Shown here: in pieces, positions 37,401 through 50,467 of the stretch
How the letters are laid out: every line of letters starts with the position of its first letter
Position numbering within the stretch: the stretch's first letter is position 1
Assembly: GCA_018340805.1 (NCBI GenBank)
Contig: JACMZG010000008.1
Span: 17,576,674 to 17,640,673 of the forward strand
Source of the DNA: Microvelia longipes
Lineage: Eukaryota > Arthropoda > Insecta > Hemiptera > Veliidae
Direction: 5' to 3'
DNA length: 64,000 nucleotides
Notes under the pieces: model-generated
Databases searched by the model: none
The model's input: only the letters and a program-made list of their open reading frames with translations
Told to the model about the DNA's origin: nothing
Made by a program: the position numbers and the translations under genes

Positions 37401-38000
37401 TTTTAGACTCCCAGATCCTAAACTAACTCTGACAGGATTTATGTTCTTCGTATGTAAATCATATCTCGCAATAAACCTGTGTGTGTATTCCTTTACAAGG
37501 TTTTCATATGAGTGTGTGATCACATATTGCCTGTTAAAAGTTGTAGTTGGCGTTAATTAAGTAATTATATGCAGTGTTGCTTCTACATTTTCGTACGATT
37601 AAGATTTTTTATACAAGGGTGAAGATTTTTTTGTTGTTGTTGTTAGCTAATCAGACTGTGAAAGACCATTTTTATCAATTTTATTATTAATTAGGCGTTA
37701 ATGAAAAGATAAAATAGAGAAACAAAGCGTATTGGAAAATAAAAAATATTTTAATTGGTACATAATGATTTTAAATAATAATTTAAATTAATAATATATA
37801 AGTTTTAGACTTTATTTACTTTCATTTCTATGTATGATTCAAAGATAATAAGTAATAAGTTAATAATAAGTATGATATTATAACTTACAAAAGATGAAAC
37901 GAAGAGATATGAGGGGATTTTGAGAATTTTCGACAGATGTCTTCTTTACTAAGGTTAGGCTGGAAATTTTCGAGTGAGTCCTAGCCTATACTTTGTATAT
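34410..38000. other. Long AT-rich stretch without recognised features
   Basis: Only short frames (up to 68 codons) without domain signals. One small GC-rich inverted pair, GGCGCC...GGGCGCC, lies near 34838-34856. I see no shared repeat family. Confidence 0.5.
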
Positions 38001-38004
38001 ATGA

Positions 38005-38387
38005 TCTGGTTTAAAATTGGTACGCAAGTAGTTATGTATTAGGCTAACATATGTGCTAAGTTTCATCTCATTATCAACATTAGTTCAATTTTTATCAAAT
38101 AATTTGCATACGTTTAAAAAAATTCTATATATTAGTGTAGTAGGTTTCGGATCATAAAAGTTAAGCAGCATCGAGCGTGTTCAGTGCCTGGATAAATGAC
38201 CACTGGGAATAAAACGAATGTATTTACTATCTAAGGACGAGCGAAGCGAGTCCGAAGACGTTTTGCTGTATAAACTTAACGACTTGTATTTCTGAGGACG
38301 AGCGAAGTAAGTCCGACGCTAGGAGGATGAGCGTAGCGAATCCGATGAAATGAGGAAAATTTCTGAGGTACCCCGTACCCGATTTTT
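38005..38387 (+). repeat. Family A copy 4, 5'-truncated
   Basis: Starts in the body (ATGATCTGGTTTAAAATTGG), has a clear 5S-like segment at 38149-38210 (GGATCATAAAAGTTAAGCAG), two GAGCGAAG tail units (near 38243 and 38300), GATGAGCGTAGCGAATCCGA and the end GGTACCCCGTACCCGATT. Confidence 0.88.
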
Positions 38388-38397
38388 TCTCTTTTTT

Positions 38398-38475
38398 ATA
38401 TATATATATATATATAAATAATTATATATATATATATTATATATATTATTATTTATATATTTATATATCTGTGTG
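38398..38475. repeat. (TA)n-rich stretch directly after family A copy 4
   Basis: Short TA runs broken by AATAA, followed by TGTGTGTGT. Confidence 0.85.
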
Positions 38476-39000
38476 TGTGTAATTGTGTGCTTGTAATATA
38501 TATAATAGATATATATCTTTACTAAAATAATCAAAGTAAATAAGAAATAATTAGATCGATAAATTATTTTTAATAACAAGGGGATGAAAGATGTCCTATA
38601 ATTACAAAATAATAAAATGAGAAATAACTTTATGTTTTTTAACAAACAATTAAATTAAAAAAAACATGAATTATATATAAAAGGAATGCATTTATAAATA
38701 TATTTGCACCATTTATAGGGGGTTATCGAGAGACATTTATAATTAGACCGTATTATACGTATTTTCTTAAAGAATAAGCGGAGGTTTAAGTTAGCAAGTA
38801 CAAGATAAAAAGAAATGAGATTAATTCCGAGTAAGCTAATATGTATACTTATATATTTTGCTTTATTTCCTAACTACTTAATTTCTTTTTGTTGAGAAAA
38901 GTCATTTTATTATTTTCTAGAATGATAGTGATTGAATTAAAATTGATTACTAAATTAATAAATAACGTGCGTAAACCAATTTTCTCTGTTATTTTATTTT

Positions 39001-39310
39001 AACTTTTCCTCCTTGATATTATAGGTATAGGAAAAGCATTGTGTTTGCAAAAATCCGAAACCAGGATGTCAACTAAATCTGTTTCAGGTGTTTTTAAACC
39101 CTCCTAAGTGATTTGTTGTCTGTTTGAATGTGTATATTTACGTGTGTGTCAGTTATCATCATATTTCCCAATGTATTTATAATGTATAGAGAGTTGAACC
39201 TTCATACAAAATCAATCTTTATGTTTAGTTGTGCTATTTGGGTGATCATTTTTATGATGTCATTAACCTGCAATAATGACTCGAAAAATTTTGAAAAATA
39301 TTTAAACGCG
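39001..39310 (+). repeat. Family A copy 5, head and body only
   Basis: AACTTTTCCTCC, AGGAAAAGCATTGTGTTTGC, CAGTTATCATCATA, a worn TGATGTCATTAACC and AATAATGACTCG. The 5S segment and tail are absent. Confidence 0.82.
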
Positions 39311-39339
39311 TTATTATTTAGTCTTTAAATAATTGTAAA

Positions 39340-41460
39340 CAAAATCGAAAATTCGAATTATTAAAAGTCGAAAATTAATCCAATTGAATTATTTTTTATT
39401 ATATATTATATCATATTATAATATTTATTTATTACAAAAAATATAATTTTTGACAATCTTGCAAAAAATATATAAAACACCCAACCAAACAAACCCCCTC
39501 TTACCTCAATAATAAAATAATAAAGCAGAGTAAAAATTTACCCCAAACTAATAAAAAAATATTGATTCGGTTTACACAAAATAAATATTGTATATTTTTG
39601 CCAATCAAGAACTTGTTTAAAAAACATTAGAGTGACAGCATTATCTACATTATTGAACATAATCTACTTCAGAAGTTGAAAATAAGGGAAGTCTGATCGT
39701 AGTTTTTTCTGAAATATAAATCTATAAAGAAATATAAAAACAGAAAGATAAATGGATTATTGGAATCTAATACGCAGAATTATAGTTTTGTTCAATCGTA
39801 ATTGTAATTACGATTGAAGTGCTTTTCAAACGATGTAAACAAAAACACCAAAAACAAATAGAACGATTGCCCGGAAAGAAGGTTATTTTCCTACTGCGGT
39901 TATGGCGGTAGGGATTTCTTTTCACTTTTTAAGTGAGGGGTTGGGCAGCGGCTTCTCTGATTGGTCAATTACCAAAATGCTTATGACCTTAGGGATTTTT
40001 AAACAAAACGATAGACTGTAATAGTGTCGGTACCCCGTAGGAGATGGCATATTTATTTAATATTTATGCCCTGACAGGATTCTGCGTTTAATCGACACTT
40101 GAATGTCTCAACGCACCGTAACATCTACAATGGTTTCAATTAAAAGGTCGAAGTTCAAGTGTTGATAAAAGCAAATCGTAATTGTCCAACCTAACCAGTT
40201 GTTCCTTTTTTTCCATCTAAACGTAACCCGTTTAGAAGCCGTTTATTTTCCATATGCCCCATAATTATTACATATGTTATCTGCTATTGAAACTTAAGAT
40301 GTATAAATGACTTAAAAGATTTTTTTTTTAAAGTGAAAACGGAATTTAGCTACAAATTAAAGTAAAATAAAGGTTAATAATTACGATTTCTAGACAATAA
40401 GGTTTAGCCTAGTAGAACAATTATTAAATAATATTAAATTTAATGATATATAAATCTAAATAATAAGGTAAAGGAAGTAAATTTTATAAAAGATATGAAG
40501 ATATAAATATAAAAATAAAGATAGAAATAAGAAAACAAAATATACAGTTGCTCCTTGATAGGAGCTAATATTGTACTAGTTCGTTATTTGATTAGGTTGT
40601 GCCACTTTTCCCTGTTTTCGAGAATAAACCACATCCATTCATACAAATTTAGATTTAGACGTCGTATTTAAAGTTCGAGGATCTCTAGATACTGAAACGT
40701 GGACATTACATGAAACAAGTGGATGTCATGTTTTTGCAGTTATACTGATTTTCCCTCCTATTATAGAAGACAAAGAAAGAAAAAGGTAAATTTATAATAA
40801 ACATTTTGACTAATTAACACAGTTATTTTTTATTAATAATACCTTTGAAAAAGTCTAGGAATTACTCTAATTAATTAATTAAACAAAACATGAGTTTTTG
40901 TTTTCCTAGAATTTATTAACACAAAAACCGAAATTCTTCAATTCTTAATTCGTAACGGACTAAAGAATAAATTATAATACAAGATTTACAAAATATACCT
41001 ATTAATACTAAGTATAATGTGTTCCTCGTCTAATAAACTTAGCTAAAAAATTAAGATTAGAAGGATAAAGATATTACGCGTTGTAAAATTAGTATAAAAT
41101 TACATTAGCTATTGTATAAAAATTACATTACTAATAGTAAATGTAATTAAATAATTCAATGTATTTTTATTACCTTTATACGCACTATAATTTAGTTTAA
41201 AAAGTAATTTGAAATTATGTACTTTTAAGTACATTAATATGTTTGTAAAGAATTATAGGTTAGATAACTTCACAACATTTATGTGAGTTACGTTTCATAT
41301 TAACGAATTTTCTTTACAAAAACAATGTTTTTGAGGTAAAAAATTATACGAAATTTTATAATTGGAATTTATAACGAGGACGAATAAAACTTGATAATAA
41401 TTTCTTTCAGAGAAGCCTTCTTAATTTACTCGAAAATTGAGAGCAATGTTATTACGAGTA
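39340..41460. other. AT-rich, no gene recognised
   Basis: One near-perfect palindrome, CAATCGTAATT-GT-AATTACGATTG, lies at about 39793-39816. Otherwise I see nothing. Confidence 0.45.
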
Positions 41461-41472
41461 TTGTGAGGGATG

Positions 41473-41567
41473 TAATTATGAACATAGTGCGATCACTATT
41501 TTCATAATTATGAACATAGTGCGATCACTATTTTCATAATTATGAACATAGTGCGATCATTATGTTC
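41473..41567. repeat. 32-bp minisatellite, three units
   Basis: Unit AATTATGAACATAGTGCGAT plus CACTATTTTCAT, three nearly identical copies. Confidence 0.9.
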
Positions 41568-41589
41568 ATAATTACATCGCTCATAATAT

Positions 41590-41800
41590 TCGTCATAACA
41601 TCGCTCACAATCGATATGTTAGTACGAATATTGTGAGCGATGTTAGTATAAACATTGTGAGGGATGTTTTTACGAGCATTGTGAGCAATGTTTGTACAAA
41701 TATTGCGAGCTTTGTTAATAAGTAAAGTATGAGCAATGTTAGTACAAAAATTATGAGCGATGTTAGCATAAACATTGAGAGCGATTTTAAAGGCCGACAA
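41590..41800. repeat. 24-bp minisatellite
   Basis: About eight degenerate units of GAGCGATGTTAGTATAAACA plus TTGT. It gives an eight-residue peptide period on the minus strand (NxxTNIAH-like). Adjoining the 32-bp array, with shared GCGAT words. Confidence 0.88.
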
Positions 41801-42084
41801 ATATAACATCAATGAGGAGTGCGACAGTTTCATTTGAAAATGGGGAGGTATAGGCAGGTTTGATGATCAAAAACACTTTATACCATCTTTTTTAATTTAA
41901 TTTTTCTTTAAAAAACTTCAAAGTTTGAAGAATTAAAATAAAACAAATGAAATGAGATTTAAACATTTTTGAAATTTGCGTTCTTACATTAATTTTTAAA
42001 ACCTCTACCCTCTTCTTATTGTTTTGTTATTTAATACGTTATTGTTTAGTTTTGACTCATTATTAGGATCTAAAAAAATCATCT

Positions 42085-42295
42085 TTAAGACTAAGGAAAC
42101 CAAGGATAGGAAATCTTTAAGACCAAGGAAACCAAGAATAGGAAATCTTTAAGACCAAGGAAACCAAGGATAGGAAATCTTTAAGACCAAGGTAACCAAG
42201 GATAGGAAATCTTTAAGACCAAGGAAACCAAGGAGGAAATTTAAGACCAAGGAAACCAAGGATAAAATTTTGTACCAACAGGAAACAAGGATAGT
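42085..42295. repeat. 32-bp minisatellite
   Basis: Six to seven units of GGAAATCTTTAAGACCAAGG plus AAACCAAGGATA, with shorter units at the right end. Confidence 0.93.
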
Positions 42296-42299
42296 GTTC

Positions 42300-45200
42300 G
42301 GTTTACGGCCAAGATTTTTTCACAAGCAATGATTTTTCATGTTATATTTGTCGGTTTCTAATAAAATTAATTATTAATTTCATTTTACCTCCTTACACGT
42401 TTAAAATATTCTACTTTATCCTGTATTGTTTAATATTTGTATTAAAAAATATTAAAATACTAATCTAATGTAATACGAAACATTGAGGCACAAATAATCG
42501 TTTATTGTTTCAATCAATATTTTTTATGAGCAGGGCTTATTTTTTAAAAAAAATTATTGATGGTTTATTATAAATCTAGACATTATTTTATTAATATCAT
42601 TTTTATATTATAGATTCAATGTTTGTAGGTCGTCATCAGTACCATTTAAGTTCATATTCTGAATATTCTTTCAACGAATCCTTTTTTTTTTGGAAGTGTA
42701 AAGAAATTAATAAGCGTTACCTATCTCCTTATAACTGAAGAAAATGTTTAATTAAAAACCCAACAAACTATAATAAGATCCATATCTAGGAAATAAAAAT
42801 ATAGGGTACGTAGGTATGACGTCATGCAGACCTTGGTTCCTTCATTTAGGCAGGAAAACTATAAAAAAAGAAACACAAAGCTTAATTTCATGGACCGTAG
42901 AGTCAATTCACTATAATCTAACTGTTCTTCTTTTTTCTTCATTTATACTATTATTTTCATATTTCTTACCTTTCGTCTCATTTACAAATCATATTCCTAT
43001 TATACCTCGTAAAGAATAATTACAATAATAATAAAAAATAATAAAAGTATACTTTAAGTGAGCTACTTATAACTACCAAAAAGAAATAATCTCCCAAGAG
43101 CAATAAAGCTTTGAGACCTAATCTTTTACGGGCGAATTAATCTTTGTCATAACTTCAAATATGTTCTACATCGGCTGGTCCGGTCTTATCGCTACACTAA
43201 AATTCAAGGGTTATTAAATTTTATAACTTTTCAAGTTAGTAAGTTTTTTAACACTAATATTTTTTTATTATAATATTTATTCCATTCATTAAATACAATC
43301 CTTATTTTTTGGGAATTATAGTACTAATTTTTTTTACAACTTCAATAATTGCTTTATTTTTAATTTGACTTTTACTGTCGATATCAATATTAAGCATACA
43401 TTAGACTATTTTTCTGCCGTTTTATTAGATTTTATCTTTTAGCTTGATATTTTTCAAATACAGTTTTCTACTTATATTTTATACTATTTTATCGTTTATC
43501 GTTATTATTTTTAGTACTTTTCTAAATTATGAACATTTATCTTTGCTTTTTTAGGTTATTAACTTTTAAGGAAACTAATACTGGTGTTATCATTTAATTT
43601 ATTTTTTTGCTTATCTTTTGCATTTAAAAATAAATAAAGTAACTGTTTTTATAATTTATTATTTATATGAGCGATAAAAATGTACTGCACTCTTTTTTTA
43701 ATTTTTAAATACTCGTATCATATTCAAATAGAGATATAGAGATGTTTATATTTTAATTAATTTAGTTAAAATGAAAAACATTATAATATGCGTTTTGTTC
43801 CAGAAGCGATTTTAATTTTTTTTAATTTTTATTATTTATGTAATTTTATATAATTGTTTTTATTTTATCAAGATCATGAAATACATTTTTTCTGGCTCCA
43901 TGAATGTTCGGAAGCTAAAACTGTTCTGCTACTGCATACCGATAAACGTTTTCAATAAAAAATAATTATAACTTTTAAAAATAAAATATTATTATTATAT
44001 AAGTAATTATAATTAAAATAATAGAGGCTATTAGAATAGGTAGCCAGTAAATGTAAAGTGTATGACTGTTTTGAGCGTTAATGAATAAAATTTGTTTATC
44101 TATAGTTTAATAATAAGACCATTTATGACAGATTTAATTGGACCATAAATAATGAGGTCTAAGATTTATGAATCCTTGAACTTGTACGACAATTTTGGCG
44201 ACATTTTTCTCCCAAATTTCACTCAACAGATTACATCCAATATATGGTCACGGTTTATGAAGGCCAGAAAAAGTACAAATACGTGCTAATAAATAACAAA
44301 TAAGTACCAATACAAAAACTTTCCCACGTAAGAAGTACAAATTCTTACTTTCCTTACGTATTTTATTCCCCGACTTTATTCTGTAGAAACCAATTCTTTA
44401 GCCACAATCATAAGTTCTATAGTAATCCTACTAGTAAGAGGTATTGAAGGACTGAACATATTGATTGCTCTTAGCACCATAAGTTATTTCTAGGACCACA
44501 GACACGATACGATAAGTCAACGTCTCCGCTTTCATAGTTTAAGTTCTTAGACCCTAAAAACCATTATCAATCTTTGCGATATTCAACTATATTGCTCTAT
44601 CGTCTTTCATAAGTTTTCATTGTCTTTTGTGACAGTGCAAAATTTAGAACCAGATTTGTCTCAGACAAAACTGATCAAAATTAGCATTTACGAACTAAAA
44701 CCAAAGGAAAATATATATAGCAAAGGAAAACATGTATAGCAAAGGAAAACATATATAGCCTCTTGTTAGCCCCAACATGGAAGCATTAATTTAAGGACCT
44801 CCATTGTCTGAATTTATACCTTTGACCTCTGGCTCCGCACTTCTGGAATATCAGTCTCGTCAATTATTTAAATATTAAAATAGTAAAAAATAAATTAAAG
44901 ACGTTGATCGCAGAGTTTTTATAAAAATCTATGCATAAAAGGCAATTTTTAATCAATATATAATAATAATGAAGTTAAAATGAAGGACATGCATATGTGT
45001 CCTTATTTATAATTTTCTCAATAAAAAGGATGGTTAAATTAAAATAAACATATAAATAAAACAAAACAAACTTATTTCCATTCTTACTTTGTTTAAGATA
45101 TTAAAAGCATTTCCATTCTTTATTCGTTAAGTAAAGAATGGAAAAAAGAAATGTCATAAATGACTTTAAAATAAAGACATTATGAGAATTTTTTCTCAAA

Positions 45201-45555
45201 GCTAAAATAAACCGACAAACAAACAAACCGACAATAAACTAACAAAAATAAATAGTTGTTCTTTAATATACTTGTTGTTTAAAACTCTCTTTTGTAATCT
45301 TTTATAACAAAATTGTAATAGGGACTGAATGAAATAAAAAAAGAAAAAGAAACCACGAAAAAACGTTAGGGCAAAAAGTCTAGCTTCCAAATAATGATAA
45401 TTTTAGTTTAGGTTATCAAACATTTTTTTTGCTTCTGAAAAACGTTGAATTGACGCCTTGTTTTTAAAATGCTTCTACGGATATGGTTTAGCATTAAGAC
45501 TAAAATTTTTTTTTTAGATTTAAGTTTTTATTTTTAAGTAGTTTTTAGTAGTAGT
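42300..45555. other. AT-rich, no gene recognised
   Basis: Contains one small tandem repeat at 44700-44758 (about 20-bp units of AGCAAAGGAAAACATATAT type) and an isolated TGACGTCA at 42817-42824. No domain in any frame. Confidence 0.5.
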
Positions 45556-45566
45556 CAACTTTGGGA

Positions 45567-46150
45567 GGTCAAGCCCACCCCCTTTTCATCACACACCGTA
45601 ACTCAATCACCCTCTCACCTCCACCTCCGTTCCCTGTTGAATCTCCTGGATTGACCTATGAAAGTGAGGATGTTCTGCCACTTGAGCGATTCCAGCTCTT
45701 CCTCAGCCAGTTCTCCGGATCCAAAGGTCTGGAAACGAATTCTACCGAGACCTTCACATCTACCTAAAAAAGTGATAGGCTGTTTCCTCTTCATCACCAC
45801 ACACTGGGCAAGTGGAATCTTGCACTACCTTCATAATGGAGAGGTGTTCTTTGGAGTTTGCAGTGTCCAGTCAAGACCCCTACCATCATTTGCCTTTGCT
45901 CAGTTCTAGAAGCCATCTAGTTCTTTTCCTGTTGATAGTTGGTATCATCATCTTTGCCTGCCGACAACCTTTAGAGTTGTACCAATGTGTATTAGCCTTT
46001 TTCCATGTCCACTCTTTAATCAGAAATCTGGCTTGTCCTCTAGACCAATCAATGGAGGGTTCTGGTCCACAGAATGGTAGAGAGGCTCCTTCTTTGGCTG
46101 CCAAATCTGCCCTTTCATTACCTGGTATTTCAGAATGACCTGGGACCATA
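45567..46150 (-). pseudogene. RNase H and C-terminal knuckle of a non-LTR retrotransposon
   Basis: From 46149 on the minus strand: VPGHSEIPGNERADLAAKEG, the C-terminal part of an RNase H domain (H-S-x-I-x-GNE-x-AD), then WSRGQARFLIKEW and RTRWLLELSK. Two frameshifts on follow LDTANSKEH, CPVCGDEEETAYHF and LGRCEGLGRIRFQTFGSGEL, the C-x2-C-H-C knuckle, ending at RRWR near 45615. This is the 3' end of an I/R1/Jockey-group LINE, similar in plan to but clearly different from the piece at 24439. It is 5'-truncated and frameshifted. The GC content is higher than in the flanks. Confidence 0.85.
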
Positions 46151-46600
46151 TTTTAAGTATTTGCTTTCCTGCACTCTTCTAGTAAACGCGTTACAGCCAA
46201 ACAGCCTATTCAATTCAAATAAAACTGGGCACAAAATAAAATCCTATGAGAGAAATCTCTGAAAAGATTTTGGGGTTATTTTAACAAGGCATTTTAAAAT
46301 GAAGTCACTTTAAAATTAAAAGAAACAAAAGAATTTGCCAAAAAATATTTCTTCAATAAACGGTGTTTTCAATGATATTTTGAAGTTTTCTAAATAAAAA
46401 GAGAGGTCCACCACATTCTGTGGCACGCATGAATGGATGTGCACATTTCCTAGCATTCATTCTTTGGCACAGATGGCTGATCATTTTAATTAAACTTGGC
46501 ACCAAACAAAGGAAAACTGATAAGTTTTTCAAATCAAACACGACGTATCAAAAATGACCCTACTTAAAATATTTTTTTTAAAAATTGTATAATAAAAATG

Positions 46601-47187
46601 TTTTTTTTGAGGTAGTACGTAATTGAGCACTTTATTGGACCGTTTTTAGGATGAGAAGCCAATCATTATTGTACTAGGAGGTTATTTAGTACTTTTCACC
46701 TCCGAGGACAATAATGAATGTAAAAAAACTCCTAGGACGTAAAAGTAATTCATATATTGCCGCCATTACTGTAATGTAGCGTGTTCAAAAAAACAATCTG
46801 TGTTAAACCCTCATGTGGTTTATTTAAAAACATTCATTTTGTTTCTGTTTTTGTTCGTAGACTAATTTTTTTTAGTTTTTAAAAGGTGTTCTAATTGACA
46901 ATTTTTGTGTGTTTATTTGTAAAGCTTTTACATTTTTGAGTAAAAGTGTGAAGCTATGGATGATTCAATGACGGGATAATATAGAGTTAATTGGACGTGT
47001 GTTTTTTTTTCAATTAAGTATATAGCGCAATTTATTTAATGAGTGCTACCTCAAAAAAAATAGTGTATGCCATTCGGCTGAGAATGTCTTTATGTCTTGG
47101 CAATTTTTCCCGACTCGCTTCGCTCGTCGGTAAATCTAATTGCCGTGACATAAAGACACACTTCTCAGCCTTATGGCATAAATAACT
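46601..47187. mobile_element. Family C compound element, copy 1
   Basis: Part one, 46601-47060, has inverted ends TTTTTTTTGAGGTAGTAC and GTGCTACCTCAAAAAAAA. Part two, 47061-47187, is a hairpin with arms TAGTGTATGCCAT..CGGCTGAGAA and TTCTCAGCC..ATGGCATAAATAACTA. Its loop has GACTCGCTTCGCTCGTC (47113-47129). The two parts occur together again at 54909-55497. Confidence 0.85.
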
Positions 47188-47839
47188 ATTTTTTAAGATT
47201 CCGGAGGTGTTGAAGTTTTGAGTACAAAGGGGCCTAAATCATATCTGTGCCTTGGAAAATTTTCTTGATATTTATACGAAGGGGTGTAATAAGAAATCTT
47301 TATAATTAACCTTTAATTAACATTTCTTGTTTTATAATTTTAAGTCTATCGGTAGGAAAACCTCGTTACATGACTGGCTGCTTGTTTAAATTAATTTTTA
47401 CCGAGAGAATGAAATTACTCGCATACTTCTTAGTAAATCGTTTAATTAAATAAATGACAAATTACATTGCATTTTACGATCTGATACTCAATTAATTTAT
47501 TTGCTCTATTAAAAGGCTATAAATATATAAACCCGTTTTGTGAAACGCCTTAAGAAAATTACGCAATTGTCTTTGTTGGCCTTATAAGTACATAGGGAGT
47601 TATTTCTGAGACATGCTTGGTATGTAACATTCTTTAGCAGCGCTAATATAAACATCAGGAAAGTTGTATGATTAATTTCTAAGGTTTGTTTTAAGAACTA
47701 AAACGATTGTTATATACAACTTCATCGTTAGGTATTCACTTCTTCTCTTAATAAGACTGTGAACTCTATCTATTTCAATATTTAAACAATGAGTTAGATT
47801 ATTGAAAATATTAAGAAAATTAGTGAATAACTAATAAAT

Positions 47840-47945
47840 AATTAAAGAATCAGCTACGTCAATACTTGCTGTTGGTTCATTATTTGCTGTAGATGGTAGC
47901 TGATTCTTCAACTAGCTGTAAATACAATCTCTTTCAATATTAAAT
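47840..47945. repeat. Short inverted repeat sharing words with the 57.4-kb ribozyme region
   Basis: GAATCAGCTAC pairs with GTAGCTGATTC. The stretch GGTAGCTGATTCTTC and GTAAATACAA recurs at 57395-57440, just downstream of the hammerhead at 57320. It may be a fragment of the same element. Confidence 0.55.
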
Positions 47946-48234
47946 AGTAGGGGCAGTTGGCACTATCAATCACACGAACTATTACTCAGTTTATAACCAA
48001 GGTTTGGATGCTGAGTCGGTTAAAACCGGCTCAAAGTCGATACGAACACTTTAAGTACCCGAAAAATCGAAAAAATGTAAGCATCGAAATAAAAACAAAA
48101 AACGATATTAGCTATTTTTTTCTTATTGGAAATTAGCAGAGAATAATATAGGGACTAGGGAGACTATTTCTCAGTGTATCACACTATAGTACTATAATGA
48201 ATCTACTATTAGGGTCCTAAATTTTGCCTATACC

Positions 48235-48470
48235 TAGTTTCATTTAGGGTAAGGGATCTTTAACGAGTACCTGACAACGCACAGGCTCGAGACCACCGGC
48301 TTTACATCCCTTCTGAAGGACGTGTTACGCAGAATTTTTATCCCTCTTATATAAATCCCAGAGGCCCGTGCTGGGATTGAACCCGTGATTAAATACACTT
48401 GGAAGTCCATTCAATCTGTGTATTGGCCGCGTACCATAACCACTACACCACGGGTGACTCTGATGTAGTC
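48235..48470 (-). mobile_element. tRNA-derived SINE, second family, minus strand
   Basis: Minus strand: CACCCGTGGTGTAGTGGTTA (box A region), a long variable part, GGGTTCAATCCCAGCACGGG (box B), then GTCCTTCAGAAGGGATGTAA, GCCGGTGGTCTCGAGCC and TCGTTAAAGATCCC. The last three blocks resemble a core found in SINEs of many invertebrates. The name of that core is not certain. It differs from the SINE at 20025/31722. Confidence 0.8.
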
Positions 48471-48542
48471 GGTAATGCACCTAAAAAAAATGTACGACCA
48501 TTCCTTTTGAATTTAGTTTGTCTATTCTTAACCTCAAGTTTT

Positions 48543-49255
48543 GCTTTTCCTCATTTACAGGACAAGTAAAAAAGAGTAGGTTTAGACGAAAATGATTGTG
48601 TTTGCTTAAAAAAAAAAAATCCGCAACCGGGATATGACCTGAATTATCCATTTTAGGTGTTTATATGACCTCCTGAGAGGTTTTTACAAACTGAGTGTTC
48701 TGTATGTATGTAAATGTATGTGTGTGTTCATTAACTGAAAAAAAGACAGCAAAAATTTCGCATATTCATACAACGCAGAAATATGATGTGATGTGACCAA
48801 TTTGAAATTTGGCAGGAACACATGTACAGACATATATAAGACCAAAATATGTGCTTTTTTATCTCATTGTTAGTATTAGTTAAAATTTTATCAAAGGACT
48901 TGAATACGTTTTTTAAAAAAATTGTAAAAAGTGGAAAATAATTTAATTGAGAAGAAATTTAGTAGCAGTATATTCCTTTATATGCACGTATTGCATAATA
49001 AGTTTTGTTTTATTTATGATTTTTGTTGAATCATAAAAGTTAAGCAGCGAGGTCAGTGCCTGGATGGATAACGCTGGAAATAAAACGAATGTAATACTGT
49101 TTAAGGACGATCGTAGCGAGTCCAAATACGCGGTACAGAATAAATTTAGTGATTTTTAAATTCTGAGGACAAGTGAAGCGAGTCCGAAGTAATAAGGATG
49201 GGCGAAGAAAAACCGATGTGCTGGGGAAAATTTCTGAGGTACCCGTACCCGATAT
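48543..49255 (+). repeat. Family A copy 6
   Basis: GCTTTTCCTCATTTACAGG head, a body that lacks the TGACGTCA part, a shortened 5S-like segment at 49030-49082 (AAGTTAAGCAGCGAGGTCAG), two tail units and the end GAGGTACCCGTACCCG. Confidence 0.85.
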
Positions 49256-49259
49256 TTTA

Positions 49260-50100
49260 AAGTGGAGTAAATTATTAAACATATTTGTATTGAAATTCCT
49301 CACTAAGTAAACTAGTTTATTTAATTAATTATTCTAGATTATATAATATGCTTACACCTGGTGTATTAATTGGTTTGGACATTAAGTCACAACTTAACAC
49401 TCAAGTCAGCTTTTATTTAGACTTTACTCGTTTCTTTCTCACACGCGTCCTCGCTTCAATAATTGTTTTAATAGTCTCTATCGCACTCCATCTTTATAGT
49501 GTTGAATCTTCATCTATACGTATGTTATTATTGTGTCTCTTGTTTTAGACAATTACTAATCTCAAGAATAATCTTTACCTAGTTCTAGACTATCCAATAT
49601 TTATTATTCCTTGGTTAATACGAATAATAAATAATATGGTTAATAAAAGTATACTTCTTAACTTTAGATTAACCTTATATAGACTTGAACTTTAAAGAGA
49701 CTTTGGATATAGCTAAAGTTGTATTAACAATAATTGACCAAAATGTGTATCATCCTAATACTTTTATTAATTTTTTATCTATTAACCTTGATAGGAAATT
49801 TAAACACAAAAGCTTAAAGTTCTATAATAACAACAAAAATCTAAAAAAATCTAATTGGATTTGCTAAACACATTGAAACCAACCATGTATGTGATAAGGA
49901 AGAAAACAAAACACTTTCCCGGGGGTGGCACCCTCAAAAAATAACATTTTTAGTGGCTCTTAATCCGCTCCATGACAAAAGAAATTGTTTAGAGCAATAA
50001 AAAAATATTTCTTTTGACGGCTCCTCTTAAATTGATAGGGTGAGGGCGAACCAAAAAATTTAAATAATTTAATTACTTTAACATAATATATAAATCCCTT
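49260..50100. other. No feature recognised
   Basis: Short open frames (60-66 codons) with no known motif. Confidence 0.4.
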
Positions 50101-50104
50101 AAAT

Positions 50105-50262
50105 ATATATAAATTCTCGGTCTACGCCTCGAGAGTAAATGATTTGGTTTCACCAGCTTTCGCCTTAGGAATCAATTAACTGCTCAGGGAAATAAGCAAG
50201 TAAAGAGTAAGTGTTCCTTACTCCCTAGGTGCATAAATAACTATTTCTAGATAATTCTCTTT
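50105..50262. repeat. Family D repeat, copy 2
   Basis: TACGCCTCGAGAGTAAATGA, GCTTTCGCCTTAGGAATCAA, CTTACTCCCTAGGTGCATAA and ATAACTATT, parallel to 22555-22745. Confidence 0.6.
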
Positions 50263-50467
50263 AGGAATTAGGAATTTTATTAATTTTCATTCTTATTTTT
50301 TTTTAACTAAATTTTATTTCAAAATTATTAAAAATCAGTATAAAATAAAATAATATATAAAAAATAAATAAAAATAAAACTAAAATAAAATTATATAGTT
50401 AATTTTTTAATTAATGTTATTAATTAAATAAAAATAATTAATAATAATGATTAAAGATCAGAGCCAG

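Noticed and set aside
41473..42295. CRISPR array
   Set aside because: Units are contiguous with no unique spacers, and the window is clearly eukaryotic.
42817..42824. Isolated TGACGTCA at 42817 and 26832 as family members
   Set aside because: The flanking blocks of families A or B are absent. These may be chance or independent sites.
45202..45390. Small hydrophobic frames (45202, 49348, 23171 and similar) as membrane proteins
   Set aside because: Hydrophobic composition follows from T-rich codons in AT-rich DNA. They are short, isolated and without supporting signals.
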